6,452 bases of DNA from TC-15 sp034437275 (GTDB taxonomy: Bacteria; Chloroflexota; Anaerolineae; Aggregatilineales; Aggregatilineaceae): positions 1 through 6,452 of the forward strand of contig DAOTUD010000068.1 in assembly GCA_034437275.1 (NCBI GenBank), in the 5' to 3' direction. Under the pieces are notes generated by a model. It made no database searches. It had not been told where the DNA came from and worked only from the letters and a program-made list of their open reading frames with translations. Numbering within the stretch: the stretch's first letter is position 1; each line of letters opens with the position of its first letter. Of this stretch, positions 1 through 4,540 are shown in pieces. The position numbers and the translations under genes were made by a program.

Positions 1-21
1 GGGAGTCACAGCGCGCGCTTT

Positions 22-50
22 TCCCCTCGCCCCTTATATGGGAGAGGGGA
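22..50. repeat. Imperfect inverted repeat (hairpin)
   Basis: The arm TCCCCTC at 22-28 pairs with GAGGGGA at 44-50. The stem extends inward past one G-A mismatch (29/43) through CCC (30-32) with GGG (40-42), leaving a seven-base AT-rich loop around ttatat. A stem of about ten pairs is stable enough to form in RNA of either strand. The minus-strand transcript has AAAA, not a U-run, after the hairpin, so it is not a canonical Rho-independent terminator. It could still protect the 3' end of the minus-strand mRNA or be part of a dispersed repeat. Confidence 0.55.
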
Positions 51-52
51 CA

Positions 53-68
53 CCGCCCGCCAGGGCGG
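53..68. repeat. Short perfect inverted repeat (6-bp stem, 4-nt loop)
   Basis: CCGCCC at 53-58 pairs with GGGCGG at 63-68 across the loop gcca. It lies two bases from the larger hairpin and directly before the repeated gggtgagggc motifs, so the hairpins and direct repeats probably form one repeat unit. There is no flanking T-run. Function is unknown. Confidence 0.5.
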
Positions 69-70
69 AG

Positions 71-94
71 GGGTGAGGGCCAGCGGGTGAGGGC
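71..94. repeat. 10-bp direct repeat, 14-bp period
   Basis: The sequence gggtgagggc occurs at 71-80 and again at 85-94, separated by cagc. The reverse complement of the right window edge (6441-6452) reads gggggtgaggcc, which nearly matches 70-81. This suggests the same family of intergenic element may start there too, although so short a match can be chance. Confidence 0.45.
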
Positions 95-155
95 AAAACT
101 GGACAGTAACTTCTGCCGACCTGTACTAGATTATCATCAAAACGCGGCCATTGCG

Positions 156-815
156 CTAGCCCTGGCCATAGGGCGGCCTGCCATAGTGGCCCGGGTCGCT
201 CGGCGGCGGAGTGTACGGATCGTGAGGCCGTTGGCCCGGGTCGTAGGGCGGCGGTTGCCCATATTGCCCGGCGTCGTAACCTGGCGGCTGGCCGTACGGG
301 TCGTATTGGCCCTGGCCATACTGGGGCTGGCCGTATGATTGCCCATACTGCCCCTGCTCGTAGGCGGCCTGGAGCTGGTTGTAGTAGTCCAGCACGGCAG
401 CGGTCGCGCGTTCCGCCGCCCACATGCGCAGCCAGGCGACCACCATCAAGCACACGCCGCCGAACAACAAGAACCAGGCGTAGTCCAGATTTTGGCCCAC
501 GTACGAAATAAACACGGTCAGAAGGTAAAAGAAAATCACCATCGTCATCGCGCCCAGGCCGCGCAGCGTGACCGCCGGCACGACCGCGATCGCCACCAGG
601 AGCAGCAGGATGATCCCGGCAGCATTGGCCGACAACCCATTGCGCAGCGCGCTGTCATTCTCAGGAAAGCCCATTTCGTCAAAATTACCCAGATCGAACA
701 ACGCGCCGTCGCTGAAATCCGTCGTCACGATCCGGACCGGCAGAAACGTCCCGACCATGATCATGAACAGGCCGAGCAGCGCCAGAAAGATGTAGGTACC
801 ACGATTAGGTCGCAT
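156..815 (-). CDS. Four-helix membrane protein with Tyr/Gly/Gln/Pro-rich YGQ-repeat tail
   Basis: This encodes 219 residues of unknown function. Four hydrophobic helices are visible at about 8-26, 64-82, 89-107 and 111-130, with a polar, mostly acidic loop (27-63) between helices 1 and 2. The positive start (MRPNRG) and the arginines after helix 4 place both termini in the cytoplasm. Residues 153-219 are low complexity: six YGQ units, YDP at 171 and 191, about 12 Tyr and 12 Gln, many Pro and no Lys. The tail is probably disordered, and such tails often mediate multivalent interactions, but its role here is inference. The ATG at 815 is chosen over longer reading-frame extensions because it follows the upstream stop by 2 nt (TGACAATG), has GGGAG upstream, and matches the start of its paralogue; this implies coupled translation. 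The membrane part aligns by eye with the upstream gene: GTFLP, NGLSAN, and DYAWFLLFGG near helix 4. I recognise no named family. Confidence 0.85.
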   Translation of the reverse strand: MRPNRGTYIFLALLGLFMIMVGTFLPVRIVTTDFSDGALFDLGNFDEMGFPENDSALRNGLSANAAGIILLLLVAIAVVPAVTLRGLGAMTMVIFFYLLTVFISYVGQNLDYAWFLLFGGVCLMVVAWLRMWAAERATAAVLDYYNQLQAAYEQGQYGQSYGQPQYGQGQYDPYGQPPGYDAGQYGQPPPYDPGQRPHDPYTPPPSDPGHYGRPPYGQG

Positions 816-817
816 TG

Positions 818-1336
818 TCACCACTCCCGGGGGGCATACTGCTGCTGGTAGTTGTAGCCCGGCTGGCGGGCGCGGCGGCCCCGTGCCAGGGCCTGGACCA
901 GGCCGCCGAAGACGGTCAGCAGCGCCCCGCCGAACAACGCAAACCAGCCGTAGCCTAACGAATAGTCCGCGAAACTCGCCACTCCGCGGTCGATGTTCAT
1001 ATCCCAGACGACATAGCACGCATACGCCACCATCAGCAGCAGCGAGAGCGCCGCCGGCAGCAGCCCTCGCGGCAGGAAGGCCGCGAACACGGCCACACCA
1101 GCCGTCAATAGCAGGGCTATCGCCAGGACATTCTGCCCTATTCCGTTGAACAGATCGATCCGCTCCTCGCCGCCGTATCTCACCTGAAAATCGTCAGTCT
1201 CCAACAGGGGCTGTTCGTAGTCATCCGGGCAGTTCTCGTCACAGTCGCGGGTCGGCAGGAACACACCGACGATCAGCATCACTGCACCCAGCAACACCAA
1301 CCCCACCACCAGCGGCGTTGCATTCGATTTTTGCAT
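818..1336 (-). CDS. Small four-helix membrane protein, paralogue of its downstream neighbour
   Basis: This encodes 172 residues of unknown function. Helices are visible at about 8-28, 67-88, 92-111 and 129-149. The loop after helix 1 is acidic and contains DCDENC (Cys32 and Cys36), a pair that could form a disulfide outside the membrane. The ARGRRAR stretch after helix 4 marks the cytoplasmic side. The protein ends in a short Gln/Tyr-rich tail (QPGYNYQQQYAPREW), which looks like a stub of the long tail carried by the next gene. Shared landmarks with that gene are GVFLP, NGIGQN, and GYGWFALFGG before helix 4, so the two look like a tandem duplication. The ATG at 1336 is preferred because GAAGGA (1345-1350) lies 8 nt upstream. 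An alternative ATG at 1345 would overlap that ribosome site and add MKT. No catalytic motif is visible, so a structural or accessory role is more likely than an enzyme. Confidence 0.82.
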   Translation of the reverse strand: MQKSNATPLVVGLVLLGAVMLIVGVFLPTRDCDENCPDDYEQPLLETDDFQVRYGGEERIDLFNGIGQNVLAIALLLTAGVAVFAAFLPRGLLPAALSLLLMVAYACYVVWDMNIDRGVASFADYSLGYGWFALFGGALLTVFGGLVQALARGRRARQPGYNYQQQYAPREW

Positions 1337-1344
1337 AGTCTTCA

Positions 1345-1350
1345 TCCTTC
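1345..1350 (-). promoter_or_regulatory. Ribosome binding site deciding the start at 1336
   Basis: The minus strand reads GAAGGATGAAGACTATG. The purine-rich GAAGGA sits 8 nt before the ATG at 1336, which is good spacing. The nearer ATG at 1345 has no spacing from the same motif, so the downstream ATG is the better start. Confidence 0.55.
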
Positions 1351-1390
1351 ACGATGCGCACATCGCATTAACGGACTAGATAGTGTGTGT

Positions 1391-1419
1391 ATGATATCAT
1401 GGCCAGAATGAGGATGCAA
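1391..1419 (-). promoter_or_regulatory. Candidate sigma-70-type promoter for the two small membrane genes
   Basis: On the minus strand TTGCAT (1414-1419) is followed by a 17-nt spacer and TATCAT (1391-1396). The -10 element matches TATAAT at five of six bases and the -35 matches TTGACA at three of six. Transcription would start near 1384, leaving a leader of about 48 nt before the ATG at 1336. The -10 lies within a perfect 10-bp palindrome, atgatatcat (1391-1400). This would let the small pair be transcribed apart from the upstream GT-C-like gene, whose stop is at 1430. The prediction is by eye only. Confidence 0.35.
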
Positions 1420-1429
1420 AACCGCCGCC

Positions 1430-3166
1430 TTATTCCGCGACGGCATACACATCCGTGCCGCCGAACATCCCCACGAACGCGAAGGCGTCGTCGTAAGCGG
1501 TCCAGCGCGCCGCCAGCGCGGCGTCGTCCGCCGGGGCCAGCAGGTCATGATGCACCAGCACGTAGCGAACCCCCCGCGCGCGCAGCAAGTCCAGCGCTGC
1601 CGGCGTCGGGAACGCGGCCCAGTCGATATCGCGCACCCAGTCCGGCTCGTAGGTCGCCGCGCCGTTGAGCATCGGCTGGTTGTGGTGCGGCTGGTAGGCG
1701 TAATACGTGTAGGCGTGGAATGGGATATGCAGCACGGGCGTGCCGTCCGGCTGCTCGTCCAGCCAGCGGTAGACCGGCTGCGGGGAGTATTCCGTACCCG
1801 GCAGGAATTGTGCCGCGCCATTGAGCCGCTGGTACAGCGCGCGGGAGAGCATGTGCGTGTCCGCGCCGTTGTAGGGCGTGAACTCGATCCCCAGCGCCGC
1901 AACCACCAGCAGCAGCCCGCCCATCGCCAGCGCCGGGCGCACCCGTTCCACCAGCCGGGCCAGGGCGTAGGCGCTCAGCAGCGCGGTCCCGACGAGGGGC
2001 AGCATGATGAAACGCGCCGGCACCCGCACCGACGACATCAGCGGGAGCTGCATCAGCAGCGCATATGGCGACGGAATGATCCGCGCCCCGTCGACCGTGA
2101 TCACCGGGCCGAGCGTGAGCGCGTAGCCCGCCAGCGTGACCAGGCCGTAGAGCGTCACTACCACGCGGCGGCTGAGGCGGCGCGCATCCGGCGCGGACTC
2201 GTCGGGATCGCGGCGGCTGTGCCACCCCGCCAGCCCCGCCAGCACCAGCGGCGTAAAGCCCAGGAAGATCGTCGCCTCGCCTGCGGACGGGATCAGGTTC
2301 AGCCAAACCTGTGTGCTGCCTGCGAACCAATCTCCCGGTTCGGCGGCATAGGCCCGGATCATGTCATCGTCCCAGCCCTCGCGGAAGCGGTCATTGCCCA
2401 GCCGGAAGCCGAGGAACGGCAGCGCCAGCACCAGCGCGATCCCGGCGGCCAGCAGCGCCTGTCGCCAGAACGCCCCGTCCAGGCTGTGATGGCGGCGCAG
2501 GAACAGGACCAGCAGCACCACGCCCCCCGCCACCAGCCCGATCACGGCCAGGTAGCCGCTGGTCAGCGCGGTGAACCACGCCGCCAGCGCCAGCCCCACC
2601 GCCCAGCGCAGGCGCGGCGTGTCCAGCGTGCGGTGGAAGCAGTACAGCGCCAGCAGCAAAAATTGCGTGGAGAGCGTCTCGATCTGCGCCAGGTGCAAAA
2701 AACGGAACGGCGCAAACGCGACCATCAACGCCGCGATCACGCTCACGCCGCGCGGCGGGCGCAGCAGGTGCGCGATCAGCAGGTGCGCGGCCCACGCCGT
2801 CAGCACGAACGTCGCCAGCAGGTAGAGATTGTAGGTCAGCACCAGGTCCTGCCCGCTGAGCAGGTACAACGGCAGCACGAACACCGCGATGCCATACGGC
2901 GCGATGGTGTAGCCAAACGCAGCGTCTTCGCCGTAGAAGATCGTGCTGTGCCCCAACTCCAGCGGGCGGTGCAGCAGGTTGTCGAGCGCCTGGTGAATGG
3001 CCCACCCGTTGAGCACGGTGTCGCCATCGTCGCCGATGTAGACCGTGTGTAGTTCGCTGAAGTCGTAGCCCAGCCACCACATCGCCGCCACCGCCAGCGC
3101 CGCCGCCAGCCCGATCACGGCCAGCGCCCCGGCGTAGGTGCTGAGCGCCTCGCGCGCATCCTGCAT
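1430..3166 (-). CDS. Polytopic membrane protein, GT-C / YfhO-like glycosyltransferase-type
   Basis: This encodes 578 residues with an N-terminal helix (about 13-33) and many further hydrophobic segments up to about residue 427, then a soluble C-terminal part of about 150 residues. After helix 1 comes an acidic first loop, GDDGDTVLN (45-53), where GT-C enzymes keep their catalytic or metal-binding acidic residues. Other landmarks are FYGEDAAFGY (77-86), FAPFRFLHLAQIETLSTQ (151-168) and SVRVPARF (379-386), a combination I know from large uncharacterised bacterial membrane proteins of this architecture. The C-terminal part has VLHIPF (478) and RGVRYVLVHHDLL (531-543), as in YfhO-like proteins. 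GT-C proteins transfer sugars from polyprenyl-phosphate donors outside the membrane; donor and acceptor here are unknown, and no glycan-biosynthesis genes are nearby to help. The ATG at 3166 follows AAAGGGGGG with 7-nt spacing. The family assignment is inference; the multi-pass architecture is clear. Confidence 0.85.
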   Translation of the reverse strand: MQDAREALSTYAGALAVIGLAAALAVAAMWWLGYDFSELHTVYIGDDGDTVLNGWAIHQALDNLLHRPLELGHSTIFYGEDAAFGYTIAPYGIAVFVLPLYLLSGQDLVLTYNLYLLATFVLTAWAAHLLIAHLLRPPRGVSVIAALMVAFAPFRFLHLAQIETLSTQFLLLALYCFHRTLDTPRLRWAVGLALAAWFTALTSGYLAVIGLVAGGVVLLVLFLRRHHSLDGAFWRQALLAAGIALVLALPFLGFRLGNDRFREGWDDDMIRAYAAEPGDWFAGSTQVWLNLIPSAGEATIFLGFTPLVLAGLAGWHSRRDPDESAPDARRLSRRVVVTLYGLVTLAGYALTLGPVITVDGARIIPSPYALLMQLPLMSSVRVPARFIMLPLVGTALLSAYALARLVERVRPALAMGGLLLVVAALGIEFTPYNGADTHMLSRALYQRLNGAAQFLPGTEYSPQPVYRWLDEQPDGTPVLHIPFHAYTYYAYQPHHNQPMLNGAATYEPDWVRDIDWAAFPTPAALDLLRARGVRYVLVHHDLLAPADDAALAARWTAYDDAFAFVGMFGGTDVYAVAE

Positions 3167-3227
3167 GATGGTTCCCCCCTTTGATGTATGGTGTGGCGGT
3201 CGTAATTCCTCCCCCCGCCAGTATGAC

Positions 3228-3251
3228 CGCTTGTGCGGTTGGCCGCAAGCG
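3228..3251. promoter_or_regulatory. Imperfect palindrome in the divergent spacer, candidate operator
   Basis: CGCTTG (3228-3233) is mirrored by CAAGCG (3246-3251). The stem extends by one G-T wobble and one G-C pair, leaving an eight-base centre. A nested perfect hairpin, ACCGC-ttgt-GCGGT (3226-3239), overlaps its left half. The site lies between the start of the GT-C-like gene (3166) and the acyl-CoA dehydrogenase (3313), just upstream of the TATAAT element, where a repressor or activator of either gene would bind. No regulator gene is present in the window, so the binding protein is unknown. Confidence 0.35.
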
Positions 3252-3264
3252 CCGCCAAAATAGC

Positions 3265-3270
3265 TATAAT
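3265..3270 (+). promoter_or_regulatory. Candidate -10 element (TATAAT) of the acyl-CoA dehydrogenase promoter
   Basis: This is a perfect TATAAT hexamer in a locally AT-rich patch (aaaatagctataatctac) within high-GC DNA. It would place the transcript start near 3277 and give a leader of about 36 nt. No good -35 sits at 16-18 nt; the nearest TTG-containing hexamer, TTGGCC (3239-3244), is 20 nt away. The promoter may therefore need an activator, perhaps acting at the adjacent palindrome. Confidence 0.42.
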
Positions 3271-3297
3271 CTACAGCAACCTGCTATTGGCGAGCTT

Positions 3298-3303
3298 AAG
3301 GAG
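3298..3303 (+). promoter_or_regulatory. Ribosome binding site deciding the GTG start at 3313
   Basis: AAGGAG directly abuts an in-frame ATG at 3304, which leaves no spacer, but lies 9 nt before the GTG at 3313. The GTG therefore fits better and gives an N-terminus close in length to that of other acyl-CoA dehydrogenases. Confidence 0.6.
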
Positions 3304-3312
3304 ATGATATTT

Positions 3313-4494
3313 GTGGCGACCAACTGCGATTTGAACCTGCAACTATCCGACGAACACATCATGCTGCGCGACGCCGTGCGCGACTTCGCCCAACGTGAGA
3401 TCGTGCCGATTGCCGCCGCGTTCGACGAAAGCGGCGACTTCCCGCTGGACACCATCCACAAGATGGGCGAGATGGGGCTGATGGGCATCGAAACGCCGGA
3501 GGAATACGGCGGGGCCGGCATGGACGCCATCGCCTACGTGCTGGCCATGATCGAGATCGCCAAAGCCGACGCCGCGCACAGCACGGTGATGAGCGTCAAC
3601 AACAGCCTGGTCAACCGGGGGCTGCTGCTGTTCGGCACCGAGGAGCAGCGCCAGAAGTACCTGGTGCCCATCGCCAGCGGCGAGACGATCGGCGCGTACT
3701 CGCTCACCGAGCCAAGCTCCGGCAGCGACGCGGGTAACATGCAGAGCCGCGCCGTGCTCAACGACGCCGGGACGCACTACATCATCAACGGGCGCAAAAG
3801 CTGGGTCACCAGCGGGCCGGTGGCCGATACGATCATCCTGTTCGCCATCACCGCGCCGGACAGGCGCCATCACGGCATCACCGCCTTCATCGTCGAGGCG
3901 GACCAGCCCGGCTTCGAGCGCGGCAAGAAGGAACCCAAGCTCGGCATCCGCGCCAGCGCCACCAGCGAACTGCTGTTTGACGATTACGCCTGCCCGGTCG
4001 AGAACGTGCTCGGCGAGCCGGGCCAGGGCTTCAAGATCGCCATGACGCTGCTGGACGCGGGACGGGTCGGGATCGCGGCGCAGTCGGTCGGCATCGCCGA
4101 GGCCGCCTACGAGGCGACGGTCGCCTATGCCCGCGCGCGCGAGGCGTTCGGCCAGCCCATCGGCAGCTTCCAGATGACGCAGCAGAAGATCGCCGACATG
4201 AAAACCCGGCTTGAGGCCGCCCGGCTCCTGACGTATAATGCAGCCCTGGCCAAGATGCGCAGCCAGCAGACCGGTGCACGCTACACCACCGAGGCCAGCA
4301 TGGCCAAGCTGTTCGCCAGCGAAGCCGCGATGGAAATCACGCATCAGGCCGTGCAGATTCATGGCGGGATGGGGTATAGTAAGGAACTGCCCATCGAGCG
4401 CTACTTCCGCGACGCCAAGATCACCGAGATTTACGAAGGGACCAGCGAAATCCAGCGGATAGTCATCGCGCGTAACGAATTGGGGCTGCGCTGA
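3313..4494 (+). CDS. Acyl-CoA dehydrogenase, short-chain (butyryl-CoA dehydrogenase) type
   Basis: This encodes 393 residues, close to the usual 380. It is an FAD flavoenzyme that makes the trans-2,3 double bond in acyl-CoA, the first step of beta-oxidation, and passes electrons to ETF in the cytoplasm. The order is a helical N-domain (about 1-120), a beta-domain beginning with the FAD/substrate motif AYSLTEPSSGSDAG (128-141), then a helical C-domain. The second family signature, Q348-x2-GG-x-GY-x2-E-x4-R-x3-D367, is complete. Glu375 in IYEGTSEIQR is at the catalytic-base position of short- and medium-chain enzymes. LDAGRVGIAAQSVG (247-260) closely resembles the SCAD sequence and lacks the isovaleryl-CoA dehydrogenase glutamate. 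Exact acyl chain preference cannot be read from sequence alone. GTG at 3313 is preferred; ATG at 3304 is the alternative. No ETF, thiolase or enoyl-CoA hydratase gene is in view. The next gene starts 46 nt downstream and may be cotranscribed. Confidence 0.95.
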   Translation: MATNCDLNLQLSDEHIMLRDAVRDFAQREIVPIAAAFDESGDFPLDTIHKMGEMGLMGIETPEEYGGAGMDAIAYVLAMIEIAKADAAHSTVMSVNNSLVNRGLLLFGTEEQRQKYLVPIASGETIGAYSLTEPSSGSDAGNMQSRAVLNDAGTHYIINGRKSWVTSGPVADTIILFAITAPDRRHHGITAFIVEADQPGFERGKKEPKLGIRASATSELLFDDYACPVENVLGEPGQGFKIAMTLLDAGRVGIAAQSVGIAEAAYEATVAYARAREAFGQPIGSFQMTQQKIADMKTRLEAARLLTYNAALAKMRSQQTGARYTTEASMAKLFASEAAMEITHQAVQIHGGMGYSKELPIERYFRDAKITEIYEGTSEIQRIVIARNELGLR

Positions 4495-4540
4495 CGTCGG
4501 GGGCAGTTCGTCCCCGCCACAACGAAGGAGTTTTTTTGCC
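4495..4540 (+). promoter_or_regulatory. Short intergenic leader with hairpin, ribosome site and T7 run
   Basis: CGGGG (4498-4502) can pair with CCCCG (4512-4516) just after the dehydrogenase stop. Then come AAGGAG (4525-4530) and a run of seven Ts directly before GCC-ATG. The T-run lies 14 nt from the hairpin, too far for a classic intrinsic terminator. The AAGGAG-to-ATG distance is 10 nt, at the long end of normal. There is no obvious separate promoter, so read-through from the dehydrogenase is likely. Confidence 0.4.

Larger units (their letters stand above)
1..155. other. Non-coding GC-rich tract downstream of the small membrane-protein pair
   Basis: No convincing gene lies here. The stretch follows the TAG stop of the YGQ-tailed membrane protein. 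It contains an imperfect hairpin (22-50), a second perfect hairpin (53-68), and a 10-base direct repeat, gggtgagggc, at 71-80 and 85-94. Neither hairpin is followed by a T-run on the minus strand, so an intrinsic terminator for the minus-strand genes is not demonstrated. The composition resembles an interspersed intergenic repeat rather than a promoter. The window starts at base 1, so a neighbouring gene further left cannot be judged. Confidence 0.6.

Noticed and set aside
22..68. Rho-independent terminator for the minus-strand genes
   Set aside because: The hairpins are strong, but on the minus strand they are followed by A and GC sequence, not a T-run.
159..346. CRISPR-like or tandem DNA repeat array over the C-terminal tail
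   Set aside because: The similarity follows codons for YGQ/YDP motifs with irregular spacing and no conserved spacers. It is coding low complexity.
816..1019. N-terminal extension of the YGQ-tailed protein up to 1019
   Set aside because: It would overlap the upstream gene by about 200 bases and adds an Arg/Pro-rich stretch. The ATG at 815 has a ribosome site, abuts the upstream stop and matches the paralogue's start.
1391..1400. Perfect palindrome atgatatcat as an operator
   Set aside because: Ten bases with simple AT content is short, and it coincides with the candidate -10 element, so a separate regulator site is not supported.
1547..3052. A 501-codon plus-strand frame antisense to the GT-C-like gene
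   Set aside because: The product is an Arg/Gln/His-rich composition typical of the complement of a hydrophobic membrane-protein gene. The minus-strand frame has clear helices and a good ribosome site.
3181..3312. N-terminal extension of the acyl-CoA dehydrogenase up to 3181
   Set aside because: It would run through the TATAAT element, palindrome and AAGGAG site and give about 44 extra residues not usual for the family.
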